Assembly (NCBI GenBank): GCA_009911305.1
Contig: QXXC01000016.1
Span: 20,274 to 84,273, forward strand
Length of the DNA: 64,000 nt
DNA from: Clostridiaceae bacterium
GTDB lineage: Bacteria > Bacillota > Clostridia > Lachnospirales > Lachnospiraceae
Direction: 5' to 3'
The notes under the pieces were generated by a model that made no database searches, had not been told where the DNA came from, and saw nothing but the letters and a program-made list of their open reading frames with translations. Shown one piece after another: positions 10,901 through 18,415 of the stretch. The translations under genes and the position numbers were made by a program. Within the stretch, counting starts at the first letter, position 1; each line of letters opens with the position of its first letter.

Positions 10901-12060
10901 AGCTCCTGGCCCCCGTTTACATGGATTGTCACATATGCCGTGCAGTTCTCAATCACAGAACCCGATTTTGCGCTTCCCTCCACGCGGCCGGCAATCCCTC
11001 CGGCCACGCCGGCTGACGTAATAGCTCCCCGCACCACGCAGTCTGCAATCCGCGTATTTTCAGCGCGGCCGGCCAGAATCGCCGTGTTTGTCCGGCCCGT
11101 CACGGTTTTACCCGGCTGCAGCGTCAGATTTTCAATGGACGCATCCCGCGCCGCGCCGAAAAAGCCTGTGTTGCTCCATGTTCCATGGCTTAGCTTAAAA
11201 TTGGAAATGGTTTTTCCGTTCCCGTCAAAATGCCCGAAAAACGGAGTCTGCACCTCGCCCGAAAGCTCGGAGCTGTCCCGGTAAAAGCCAATCGGATTCC
11301 ACTCCATGCCGCCCAGGTCGAGATTCGCCATCAGTTTAAAATAGCTTTGATCATACGATCCAATCAGGGGGGCATCCCCCTCTCCCGGCTGAATCCGCAT
11401 CCCCATCGCGGCGAGCTGCGAAAGCCCCATTAGCTGGCTCTTTGTCCGTATCTCATATGGCCTTTCCTCTGATCCGTCCCCGGATTCCCCGTTTAAAAAA
11501 GAGAAATCCCCGTTCCAGTCATCCCACAGATCGCCCAGTGAACTCGCAGCCCTCATGGAAAACCGGGCCTCAGACGGGCTTGCTTCCACCGCCTCCTGCG
11601 TATCATCTGTCCCGGCTGCGGCTCCGTCCGGCGCGTCCTCCCCTGTATCCGGCGCAGCGCCTGCTTCCGCGTCACCGCCCGGTTTTATGTCCGCGTCATC
11701 TCCCGGCTTTGTATCCGCATCGCCGCCCGGATTCGTGTCCGCATCATCTCCCGCCCCTGTATTCTCTTCATCACCGGGCTCGGTATCCCCTGCATGTTCC
11801 ATATCCGCCTCCGAACTGCTCGCCGGACGCTCCCGGGAATTCCTTTTCCAATAAGCGGCCGTCCCGATTTGCCCATACGCAGGCAATCCATCCTCCCTCT
11901 CTTCATAAACGCTTCCCAGCCGGCCCGCCTCCTTATCATCCGGGGCAGAACCCTGGGATGCAAGGGCCGGCAGCGTTCCGGTTGTAAGCATGGCAGATGC
12001 TAACAGGGCCGCCATCCATGCGCCGCGTTTCCTCTTATTTTCATTTTTCTTTTGCTTCAC
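7912..12060 (-). CDS. Secreted GLUG-repeat protein with Gly-Ser stalk and cell-wall-binding repeats
   Basis: This 1,382-residue protein starts with a lysine-rich signal peptide ending near ALAS. Residues about 85-140 are an acidic linker with short repeats of the type GDADTKPG. Residues about 190-470 contain GLUG-like beta-helix repeats (GGIAGR, GGICGR, GGIVGF, GGITGT). The middle, about 600-1150, has beta-rich segments resembling bacterial Ig-like or InlB B-repeat modules, with the recurring phrase DQTYV. A GGSS repeat stalk spans about 1160-1207. The last 130 residues hold aromatic cell-wall-binding repeats (GWFRFDESGRMEAGWF, SDGTMGRMMTGWQW, SDGTKGHLY), which usually anchor proteins non-covalently to wall polymers. 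It sits between the DUF6273 protein and the giant adhesin in one operon. A wall-attached partner or scaffold of the adhesin is an inference. Confidence 0.85.
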   Translation of the reverse strand: MKQKKNENKRKRGAWMAALLASAMLTTGTLPALASQGSAPDDKEAGRLGSVYEEREDGLPAYGQIGTAAYWKRNSRERPASSSEADMEHAGDTEPGDEENTGAGDDADTNPGGDADTKPGDDADIKPGGDAEAGAAPDTGEDAPDGAAAGTDDTQEAVEASPSEARFSMRAASSLGDLWDDWNGDFSFLNGESGDGSEERPYEIRTKSQLMGLSQLAAMGMRIQPGEGDAPLIGSYDQSYFKLMANLDLGGMEWNPIGFYRDSSELSGEVQTPFFGHFDGNGKTISNFKLSHGTWSNTGFFGAARDASIENLTLQPGKTVTGRTNTAILAGRAENTRIADCVVRGAITSAGVAGGIAGRVEGSAKSGSVIENCTAYVTIHVNGGQELYAGGICGRAAGSSIVDCRVETGDNQSARIQGQGAAVGGIVGFQNDTDVYNSFVSGTIGGAGCRIVGGITGTYASGKLKAARFEGTIGLSGLGTAGHRGTFIGYREAGDYFRYGEDVAYLFADSEAKIAANICGSGIPDDNAYTYGDHIGFSHKGDLFYTLVQGGATREITDTYYYEELENGILHIMDEDNGGLLKGDTGYELDHFAPNDAGRPTRGYLVTVPQIDTVSNGANYYDVASLEVRGSGSYYRTIDKNRRGAIAAGHTVTVSTSARQTDGAKFQMEGVPVYSAGGREQKTDYVKGGEYAFTMPAAHTQVKAAYKKVAVKVSTVPSQYRISVVEERTGNRKHPVRTTRVMDQDGRLIATYINGLLEQGTQIQPISIGAVVDSNNDVEDSSVRWSVDDADLITLLPNPDMDAEGYTKQSASIRVNLHSSFLSDTIRRLEKEQADKGYRYPIPDTIFGAGHQNGGVAILTASTRPAVSFEGRPCLANARINVTFQVKDQTYVANEGAALDKSSLSFTVTRRLEGNRKKPDEILLATGPENLTASFTPDFFDRREIRWSADDPALLRVDGEGKSASVAAVKDAKWIRDIIAGDNGLHDNDVFAVQKGSGVKEARVTVCGDDMLGNKQTASCEARIHFVTDDRTKIFAEGISLSPQELRFKLTCKKTGLRSSPQIHWSGDEAGKLVAEVLPERAFNRRFSYRVSDDSLSVSDDGTVTVNKQAGWIKAADRSYPHKAEHRAVITAISEDGGFTASCAVVVEYEMTDQTYVRNHSSGGSSGGSSGGSSGGSSGGSSGGTSGGSSGSSSGGPSGSASGGPAGGPSGDGQGGSVGAFSSEASGAGAEMLPADTAAMAAGAAVGTWTIGEDGRWRFSAGGRTYQNEWAYIYNPYSSAGQEPFGWFRFDESGRMEAGWFTDSDGSRYYLWPVSDGTMGRMMTGWQWIQGEDKTWRRYYFHTISDGTKGHLYRNRLTPDGSTVNENGEWVVDGAIQTEKGE
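8440..8583 (-). repeat. Tandem repeat coding a Gly-Ser stalk
   Basis: About 145 bases of near-tandem 12-base units encode GGSS repeats and degenerate to GGPSG at the 3' side. The tract separates the extracellular domains of the 1,382-residue protein from its wall-binding repeats. Such low-complexity tracts commonly change copy number by slippage, so the length may differ between strains. Confidence 0.85.
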
Positions 12061-12119
12061 TTCCGACTCCTTTCTGATATTTCTGTAACCTGCGCGATTC
12101 CTGCCCGCAGATGCCTCCT

Positions 12120-14168
12120 TTATCCCTGCGGCAGGGTAAACGCCGGGCGGATTCCATACGTCTCGCTGTCTGTATCTGCCGGATGGATATTTCCCATTTC
12201 CAGATCCACTGCGTAAATCCGGTTTGTATAGAGGAAATTCCCTGACGCATCCTCCGAATGGAACGGGGTTCTCAGATAATATCCCTTTGAATAAGGGCTT
12301 ATCTGACCCTTAAAGCCGTCCGATCCCTTCCCTCCAAAGCTCCAGAGCGCTTCCCTGTACCGGAGCGCCTCCTCCAGCGAAAGGCAGAACATCCGATCCC
12401 GCATGAGCTGAAATCCGATTGCATGGCCTGTAAACGAATGCTCTGAAAGCTGATCAAGTTCCCCCTCCCCGCTTGCCCCTGTATAGGCCGTATTGATCCC
12501 GATATAAGCGGTTTGCAGCTGGAAATCCGATCCCTGGCTGTTTTCATTCAGCCATGCCCGGATGTATGAGTCCTTATAATTATTGTTTTTTCCAAACTGC
12601 AGCGGCTTCACGCTGGTTTCCGTCCGGTCCGTATCCGAGCGGATCACCTGATCACACAGAAACAGGGCCGCGCTCTTATGCGTGTCGCGCGCATCGCTGT
12701 AATCCTCGTCCACACAGCGGAAACGGTATGTCTCCTTCCCGATCCGCCTCATCTGCACATCCCCCCGCTCCCAGCGCCGTGTCTCTGCCTCCTCCTGTGT
12801 CTTTGGCGCTTCCAGAAGCACCGCCGGGCGTATCCCGCACCCGGACGCTCCCAGCCCGCTCACCGGGCTCGTCCCAATGCTCCCGTCAGGATCGACGATC
12901 CGCATTCCGTTTACATCCCCGGCCGCGGTCCGGAGCATCCACCTGCGCCCTGCCGGCGCAATCCGCCCCATAAGCTGATAATGCAGAACCTCCTCCTCTG
13001 ACAAAAGGAGCGCCAGATCTCCCACGCCGTCCCCGTCTGCGCGCCGGACAGACAGAAGCTTCCCGGACAGTGAAATACCGTTTGCAAATCCAAGGTTTAA
13101 ATACTGACGGACAAAGGAGCCGTTATAATCCGCGCTCTCAAACAGCTCCTGCTTAAGACCAAGGCGTTCCACCGGAAGCGCCTCGTCCGCCAGATACAGC
13201 ATATTTCCGGTTCCCTGATAATCCTCATCGATACAGGTAAAGGAAAGCGGCAGTTCCTTCTCCCCTGTATTCAATATGGTGTCAATCCGGCTTCCCGCCT
13301 CCTGGGAAAAGGCGCGGCTCCCGCACCGATCGCAGAGGGAATCCCTGTCCCCGTCCAGATGCCCCGCGGCAGGCAGAAACGTCTTTTCCTGTGCCTCACA
13401 CTTTTTGCACCTCCAGCTCTCCTCTCCGTATTCCATGCATCCGCCCGGTATCTGCGATGTCCTCTCCCAGCGGTGGGCGCATATGTCCGGATCCCACCTG
13501 CGCCTGACCCCCACGCGGCATACCTCATAGCGGCAGCCGTCCAGCGTAAAGGAATCCTCCCGCACGGCCGAATAAACGGCGTCAAAATCCGTTCCAATCC
13601 GGAGCGTATCCGGTGTATAGTCCTTTCCGATCAGGAAAAAATAGTGCCACCCCGTATCCTGCACCGCTGAAACCAGATTCCGCAGTCTTGTGTCATTTTC
13701 AGCCGTGTTCTCCACAAGCAGAGCCGGATTCCGGTTCTCCTGCGGATTTCTGCCCATAATCGCGCATTCGGCCTCCCAGGCCTTTTTCATCCAGCGCTCC
13801 AGCCTTTCACGCTGCGCATTCTCCGGATCCGGCTTCTCCTCTGCCGGCTCCCCCTGCTCATATTCGACATAATATTTATGTATCCCGTCCTGTGTGACCA
13901 AAAACTCCTGCGGCGACGGCTCCCGGGAATTCCAGATATGTCCGTCGCTTCCTATCATTCTCTCCGGAAATGATACGAAAAGAGCTGTCCCGTCCAAAAC
14001 CGTCCCCCGCTGCGTGTTAAAAATCTTCGTGGCGTGATCCTCTGCGTCCACAAAGAACACCATATAGTCAATTTCATGCTCCTGTCCTGCCCGCGCGGTC
14101 CTTGAAACACACAGTATAAGTCCCAGCGCGGCGGCTGCGGCGGCCTGCGCTGTCCTGCATTTTCTTAT
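12120..14168 (-). CDS. Secreted protein with two DUF6273-like domains, non-canonical start
   Basis: From the ATG at 14063 the protein has 647 residues. Two related modules, about 285-430 and 445-647, both contain a SYIRAWLN-like or SFVRQYLN motif and end in GIRPA plus a hydrophobic strand, the pattern I associate with DUF6273. A CxxC / CDRCG zinc-ribbon-like cluster lies near 220-250. The ATG at 14063 gives no signal peptide, but the same frame extends 35 codons upstream and encodes a basic start (RKCR), an alanine-rich core and an ARA-G cleavage site. That extension has no ATG, GTG or TTG. It could start at ATA 14168, which follows a strong GGGAGGGAG site, or one base could be extra in the A4 run at 14160-14163, which would join it to the ATG at 14196. 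First gene of the surface operon; function unknown. Confidence 0.75.
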   Translation of the reverse strand: MRKCRTAQAAAAAALGLILCVSRTARAGQEHEIDYMVFFVDAEDHATKIFNTQRGTVLDGTALFVSFPERMIGSDGHIWNSREPSPQEFLVTQDGIHKYYVEYEQGEPAEEKPDPENAQRERLERWMKKAWEAECAIMGRNPQENRNPALLVENTAENDTRLRNLVSAVQDTGWHYFFLIGKDYTPDTLRIGTDFDAVYSAVREDSFTLDGCRYEVCRVGVRRRWDPDICAHRWERTSQIPGGCMEYGEESWRCKKCEAQEKTFLPAAGHLDGDRDSLCDRCGSRAFSQEAGSRIDTILNTGEKELPLSFTCIDEDYQGTGNMLYLADEALPVERLGLKQELFESADYNGSFVRQYLNLGFANGISLSGKLLSVRRADGDGVGDLALLLSEEEVLHYQLMGRIAPAGRRWMLRTAAGDVNGMRIVDPDGSIGTSPVSGLGASGCGIRPAVLLEAPKTQEEAETRRWERGDVQMRRIGKETYRFRCVDEDYSDARDTHKSAALFLCDQVIRSDTDRTETSVKPLQFGKNNNYKDSYIRAWLNENSQGSDFQLQTAYIGINTAYTGASGEGELDQLSEHSFTGHAIGFQLMRDRMFCLSLEEALRYREALWSFGGKGSDGFKGQISPYSKGYYLRTPFHSEDASGNFLYTNRIYAVDLEMGNIHPADTDSETYGIRPAFTLPQG

Positions 14169-14466
14169 CGTTCTTCTCCCTCCCTCTCCTGTTCATGCTC
14201 CTGTTTTTGGTAATGCCCGCACCACGGCGGCCGTTCCGGGAATGAAAGCGTGTTTGTCCGGATGAGCCAAAAGCCTGAAACTGCCATTCAGAAAAGCGGA
14301 ACGCACATGCATACGCAAAAGAAACCGCCCGCTGCGAGCCGTGAAAAGCCATTACCTGTTACAAATGTTTGTTAATCGAAATCTTGCCGAAACCGGCGTG
14401 AATCATGTATCGAATGATTCAGATACTCAGAATATAAGAATCGTCTCCTGTCCGGAAACTGTTTTT

Positions 14467-14495
14467 ACTGTACCACATCTGCGCTGCTATTTCAA
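14467..14495 (-). promoter_or_regulatory. Candidate promoter of the surface operon
   Basis: On the minus strand TTGAAA (14495-14490) and TACAGT (14472-14467) are separated by 17 bases. This would give a leader of about 290 nt before the DUF6273-protein start. Five and four of six bases match consensus, so this is a moderate prediction. Confidence 0.4.
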
Positions 14496-14682
14496 GTTAA
14501 AAATACCAGTTTCTGAAAATTTTATTTTTAAGTGTGTTTGAACCATCATTCATCACGGAACCGGACCGCCCGGGCAGCCTGCGCCAGGTCTGCCTGTAAG
14601 CGTGTGTTCGTCCCTTTTTCCCTGCCCCGGAAATTGTAAAAGAATAAAATATAAAAAAAATTCAAAAAAAGGAAAAAAGTAG

Positions 14683-14711
14683 TTGCATTTCCGAAAATAA
14701 TATGCTATACT
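14683..14711 (+). promoter_or_regulatory. Promoter of tRNA-Leu
   Basis: TTGCAT (14683-14688) and TATACT (14706-14711) with a 17-base spacer lie 30 bases before the tRNA, downstream of an A-rich tract that resembles an UP element. Confidence 0.75.
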
Positions 14712-14740
14712 AATTTTCGTTGGTGAGGAAATCACAAAAC

Positions 14741-14824
14741 GCGGGAGTGCTGGAATTGGCAGACAGGCAAGACTAAGGATCTTGTGGGTGTATGCTCGTG
14801 TGGGTTCAAGTCCCATCTCCCGCA
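14741..14824 (+). tRNA. tRNA-Leu, anticodon AAG
   Basis: This is an 84-base class II tRNA. The acceptor stem GCGGGAG pairs with CTCCCGC and the discriminator base is A; CCA is not encoded. The anticodon stem CAAGA/TCTTG encloses the loop CTAAGGA, giving anticodon AAG, which reads CUU (and CUC if A34 is deaminated to inosine). A long variable arm follows, then a T-arm with TTCAAGT. The own promoter and terminator show that it is a single-tRNA transcription unit. Confidence 0.93.
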
Positions 14825-14839
14825 TTTAACCCTTGGGAA

Positions 14840-14874
14840 GCCCTGTAAATCTAAGATTTACAGGGCATTTTTTT
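14840..14874 (+). terminator. Intrinsic terminator of tRNA-Leu
   Basis: Arms GCCCTGTAAATCT (14840-14852) and AGATTTACAGGGC (14854-14866) are perfect complements, 13 bp with a one-base gap, and a T-rich tract follows. Confidence 0.9.
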
Positions 14875-14952
14875 ATTTCAGTTTTATGATGTATTCCTTT
14901 TTTACCTGCCAGACTGCTTTATGCTAAACGGGCAGTCATACGACAGAAAACG

Positions 14953-15056
14953 GAGTTGAGACATCATTCCCGCCAGATGCACGCCCTCTTCTCCCGCAAA
15001 GCGGAACGTACATCTGGCAGAAACCATGTTTCAGACACACTCTGAAGCAGGCGGTT
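14953..15056. repeat. Degenerate copy of the 160-base hairpin repeat
   Basis: The flanks match those of the repeats at 36080 and 45920 (CATTCCCGCC, GCACGCC, ACATCTG, GTTTCAGACACACTCT versus GTTTTTCAAACACGCTCT). The central part is replaced by a shorter hairpin with arms GCCAGATG / CATCTGGC. It sits directly after the stop of the WYL regulator gene and may act as its transcription end. Confidence 0.55.
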
Positions 15057-16078
15057 CATGACATTTTCCCATACTTCCCAAGCATCTCCGTCAGAATCCT
15101 CTTCATTTCCCTTCTTACCGACTCCGGCCGCAGGACTTCGACAGCGCTTCCCTGGCTCAAAAGCCACATGAGGATTCCATTCCCATACACCTCAGCCTCC
15201 ACCACATATCCGGCTGCATCCCCGCCGCCCTCCAACACCCGGGCGGTCGGCAGCCGATCCAGTATGGCCTCTATGCTTTTTCCGGTATAGCAAAACTGCA
15301 GCTTCACAAGCGCCCCGGGGTACATGAACTGCACACGCTTCCGAAACTCCCCCTCCTCGAACCGATCCGCGTATACGGTATTCACCTTTCCTTTCATCTC
15401 TCTGTACGCCCGGATGCGGTCAATCCTGTAAATCGTCGGGTACGCGTATTTCCTGGCGTACCGGCCGTGCTCATCCGTTTCGATCATAAACGCATTTAAG
15501 TAAAAGTAATACTCTGAAAACATCAGTGCAGCCGGCTGAACGATCCGTTTCACGATTTCGCCGTCTGCGGACTGCTTTTGGTAGGAAAGTTCCAAAAGAT
15601 GATTTTGCCTAATCGCTTTACCAATCTCCCACAATTTATCCAGCACAGGCGAGCCGTGCTCCAGCTCCACATAGTGGTGCATCTCATTGGATATCAGATC
15701 CGACGCAATCCTCTGGTTTTGCTGCGGCACGCACCCGGCAATCATTTTGCCAAGGATCCGGCCAAGCTCCTTTTTCGTAAACGCCCGGCTCTCCAGCAGG
15801 ATCTCGGCGACTGCCAGGGCCTCGCTGTTTGACATCAGGCAATCCTCGGAACCGGCCATGATAAAGCCCCCGCTGCTCCTGTCGTAGAGGATCTCCCTGC
15901 GATCCCCTCTCTCTGAAACGGCGCGTTCCGCAAGAAAATCTCTTATGTCGTCGATATCCCTCTGGATCGACCGCTCGTCCACACCGAAGCGCCTGGCCTC
16001 CTCCCGCTTATTGATGCGCCTGCCCTCACACAGCCTCGCATACAGGTCAAGCGTGCGGCTGCTTTTTGCCCATTTCAC
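15056..16078 (-). CDS. WYL-domain transcriptional regulator
   Basis: This is a DeoR/YafY-type regulator of 340 residues from GTG 16078, which has GGAGG seven bases upstream. An ATG at 16144 would overlap the previous gene and has no good ribosome site. Residues about 5-60 form a winged helix (TLDLYARLCEGRRINKREEARRFGVDERSIQRDID, quoted in parts: INKREEARRF and ERSIQRDI are the recognition region). The middle is the ligand-sensing WYL-like beta domain (LLELSYQKQS, KRIVQPAALMF, YYFYLNAFM) and a C-terminal oligomerisation segment follows. It is the last gene of the nine-gene operon, 29 bases after the preceding stop. WYL proteins often repress defence or stress loci and bind nucleic-acid-like ligands. 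That it acts on the dyad at 26232-26246 is an inference. Confidence 0.85.
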   Translation of the reverse strand: MKWAKSSRTLDLYARLCEGRRINKREEARRFGVDERSIQRDIDDIRDFLAERAVSERGDRREILYDRSSGGFIMAGSEDCLMSNSEALAVAEILLESRAFTKKELGRILGKMIAGCVPQQNQRIASDLISNEMHHYVELEHGSPVLDKLWEIGKAIRQNHLLELSYQKQSADGEIVKRIVQPAALMFSEYYFYLNAFMIETDEHGRYARKYAYPTIYRIDRIRAYREMKGKVNTVYADRFEEGEFRKRVQFMYPGALVKLQFCYTGKSIEAILDRLPTARVLEGGGDAAGYVVEAEVYGNGILMWLLSQGSAVEVLRPESVRREMKRILTEMLGKYGKMS

Positions 16079-16107
16079 GGCCCCGCCTCCTCTTTCCACG
16101 CACGTTA

Positions 16108-17520
16108 TCAGTGTCTGTTCCGCCTGTCTGCTCCCTCCAGCCATTCCCGCAGCTCCTCCGGCGTCTCCATGATCCTCTCCCGCGCCACTCCCTGACTCCG
16201 GGCAAATGAAACGCTCGCGATCTGCCTCTGCCTCGGCGTCCCGCAGGCCGGGTTCAGGCTCCTGTTCACGCCGTTTATAAAACGCCCGTACTCCTCTTCT
16301 GTCTCCCTCACAAAATCCCGGAGCTTCTGCTCCAGCGTCTCGTCCAGCCGGTTCATGCGCTCATAATACTGCCGGAGCGCATACGCATCGTTTAAACCGA
16401 CAGCGGCCAGATACTGCGCGAACGCCCCGTCCACCCCTGCGCCGTAGCGAATGCGCAGCTCCCGGAAGATAAGCGCGATGAGTCTGGCCCAGGCGATCAG
16501 GTTTAAGTGCAGCACAAATGTCACGGGACTGCCCCCGCTTATGGCGCTCCGTATGGCGGCGTCCGCGGCGTCCACGAGACACAGGGCGGCGTTTCCCACC
16601 AGCAGCATCACCCGCAAATCCGCATGCTTGGAGGACGGGATGCATTCGCTCCAGTCCTTTCCCGCATAAAAGCGGCGTTTTAAGACCCAGATCAGCTTGA
16701 TCGAGCACTCCTCAACCAGCACGGGAACCGCCATCGCCGCGCCGTGCCTTAAGTCATAGCCCTCCTCAAAGACCTTCACCGCCAGCTCCGCAAAGGTCGC
16801 GCCGTCGAAATTGCCGAAATTCATCAGCAGGAACAGGTTGTAGAACGGGATCGGCAGTCCCGCGCCCCGTCCGGTTTTCCCCTCTCTTCTCGTCGAGCTG
16901 GAGCCGCACAGATCCGATGCCAGGTGTCCCAGCCAGTTGCAGATGCCGCAAAACAGCTTTGACGGAAACGTCGTTCCCTGCATATACATGGTTTTATTTC
17001 CCCTGGCGTCCTTTACGGGGATCAGCCGGATCACCTTTCCATTGTAAAGAAAGGTGGCGGAGCCCGTAAACTGATCCAGGATCGAAGCGATCAGGCCGAT
17101 GAGGTCAGGGGAATGCGCCAGTGACAGCAGGTGATGGTTCTTTGCCGCCATGGAGGAAAGCGCGCCGTTTGTATTCCTCAGATCCGCCGCATACCGGGCG
17201 TCGTAATTCACCGGAAAGGCCTGCTCTAAGTAGGATATGGCCTTCTCCAGGGTATCCGGCGCATGCCTCGGCCTTCCGGCGCCGCTGCGCGTATCCCCCT
17301 TCCAGAGCATGACTGCAAGCCTCTGCACCAGCGCGTCAGCCCCTTTGTCCGTCAGCCGGCCCAGCGCGCCCTGGCCCGGAGCAGCCACGAAAAACGCGTC
17401 AATCGCTCCGGCCGCGAGCCCGCAGAAGGCGGCGATCATATAATCATACTTATCGCACCTGTCCTTCGCCCACTCGATTTCCTTTGCGCGCCTGTCAAGC
17501 GCCCGTTCATATGAGCTCAT
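16108..17520 (-). CDS. Conserved-looking hydrophobic protein of unknown function
   Basis: This 470-residue protein matches no family that I recognise. It opens with a charged helix, then two hydrophobic stretches (MIAAFCGLAAGAIDAFFV and, later, PIPFYNLFLLMNFG). Further hydrophobic helices occur around LRVMLLVGNAALCLV and LNLIAWARLIALIFREL, and the C-terminus is charged. It has no signal peptide, so it may be an integral or peripheral inner-membrane protein. Its ATG overlaps the stop of the upstream glycine-rich membrane protein by four bases (17517-17520), so the two are probably translated together and may form one complex. Nothing in it looks like a nuclease or NTPase motif. It is the strongest 'no known family' gene of the operon. 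Confidence 0.6.
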   Translation of the reverse strand: MSSYERALDRRAKEIEWAKDRCDKYDYMIAAFCGLAAGAIDAFFVAAPGQGALGRLTDKGADALVQRLAVMLWKGDTRSGAGRPRHAPDTLEKAISYLEQAFPVNYDARYAADLRNTNGALSSMAAKNHHLLSLAHSPDLIGLIASILDQFTGSATFLYNGKVIRLIPVKDARGNKTMYMQGTTFPSKLFCGICNWLGHLASDLCGSSSTRREGKTGRGAGLPIPFYNLFLLMNFGNFDGATFAELAVKVFEEGYDLRHGAAMAVPVLVEECSIKLIWVLKRRFYAGKDWSECIPSSKHADLRVMLLVGNAALCLVDAADAAIRSAISGGSPVTFVLHLNLIAWARLIALIFRELRIRYGAGVDGAFAQYLAAVGLNDAYALRQYYERMNRLDETLEQKLRDFVRETEEEYGRFINGVNRSLNPACGTPRQRQIASVSFARSQGVARERIMETPEELREWLEGADRRNRH

Positions 17521-18365
17521 TGCTTCATCGTCTCCCCAATCTTTCGCGACAGAACCTCTGTGGAATTGAACAGGCTGGCCAGCTCGTTCATTTCCCCATC
17601 CGTAAAGTCTGTATAATTTCTTTTCCGGTTTGCACGGATATGGCTTAAACGGTTCATGACAGCGTTTGAGAGCGCTTTTGTCTCTTTATTCCAGCAAAGA
17701 ACCTGCGCATCGATCTCTTTGATGCGCTCCATCTCCTTTTTGATGGCCGCCAGGCTCTCCTCTGTCTTTCTGGCAATCTCCCGGTTGGAGAGGTTCACCG
17801 CGAGCAGGCAGCCGGCCAGGGAGACGCCGCTTAACACCCAGCCCACCGGCCCGGCCAGTGTAAGGAGCGTCTGGCCTGCCACTATGCCTCCGCCTCCGGC
17901 CACCAGCGCGCCTCCTCCCAGCCACGCCAGGGCGGCATTGGTGGCCGCCGCCCCGGAAAGGGAGGCGATCGCCGTCCCCGTTGAGGCGGTCCCGAACGTC
18001 ATGGCAACCGACATGGCCGCCGTAGGCCCCAGCGCCGCTATGCCGGCCCCGCCCAGGACCCCCGCTGCGCCCATCCCCACAGCCGTCTCCTGGCTGCGCC
18101 GCTCCGCCTCCCTTAGCTGACTGCATGTATTCTGGAATGTGACGTATCTCACCCTGATTTCGCCCAACTGCCTGTCAAAATCTCTCGGCCGGTTTGCCAG
18201 CGCCACGATATAGCGCTCCATGTACTGAATGGTGCGAATCGCCATCAGCCTCGAATGATGCAGGCGCTCCATATCCGTGACCGCTTTTTGAAAAACTGCT
18301 TTGTAAGCCGCGTCGGCCTTCTCCAGATCCCGTGCGGCTGCATCTCTGTAATCACTGTTCAGCAT
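17517..18365 (-). CDS. Glycine-rich membrane protein between two coiled coils
   Basis: Start ATG 18365 is chosen because AAGGAG lies five bases upstream; a longer frame to 18467 would run into the upstream gene. The 282-residue product has a helical, coiled-coil-like N-terminus (1-95). A 90-residue hydrophobic Gly/Ala-rich block follows (about 97-190, with motifs GGAGIAALG, GGGALVAGGG and AGPVGWVLSGVSLAG) and can form two or three glycine-zipper membrane hairpins. A second charged helical region completes the protein. Similar glycine-zipper blocks occur in membrane-active toxins and in partners of dynamin-like GTPases. A membrane-inserting effector or anchor for the operon is therefore plausible, but this is inference from composition only. 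Confidence 0.65.
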   Translation of the reverse strand: MLNSDYRDAAARDLEKADAAYKAVFQKAVTDMERLHHSRLMAIRTIQYMERYIVALANRPRDFDRQLGEIRVRYVTFQNTCSQLREAERRSQETAVGMGAAGVLGGAGIAALGPTAAMSVAMTFGTASTGTAIASLSGAAATNAALAWLGGGALVAGGGGIVAGQTLLTLAGPVGWVLSGVSLAGCLLAVNLSNREIARKTEESLAAIKKEMERIKEIDAQVLCWNKETKALSNAVMNRLSHIRANRKRNYTDFTDGEMNELASLFNSTEVLSRKIGETMKQ

Positions 18366-18415
18366 TATTACTCCTTTTCTGCAAATATGTGGCCTGGGGA
18401 GCACAGCAGGCGCCG

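Larger units (their letters stand above)
14169..14740. other. Divergent intergenic region between surface operon and tRNA-Leu
   Basis: The left part is the long 5' leader of the surface operon. It includes a short GCCGGTTTCGGC hairpin but no riboswitch that I recognise. Around 14530-14550 is a fragment resembling the end of the 160-base hairpin repeat found at 36080 and 45920. The right part is A-rich and holds the tRNA promoter. I see no gene here. Confidence 0.5.

Noticed and set aside
14553..14825. 90-residue minus-strand frame beginning MREMGLEPTRAYTH
   Set aside because: It is the antisense reading of tRNA-Leu and its promoter, a well-known false gene in Firmicutes annotations.
14974..16078. 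WYL gene as CapW-type regulator of a CBASS locus
   Set aside because: No cyclase, Cap effector or other CBASS component is encoded nearby.
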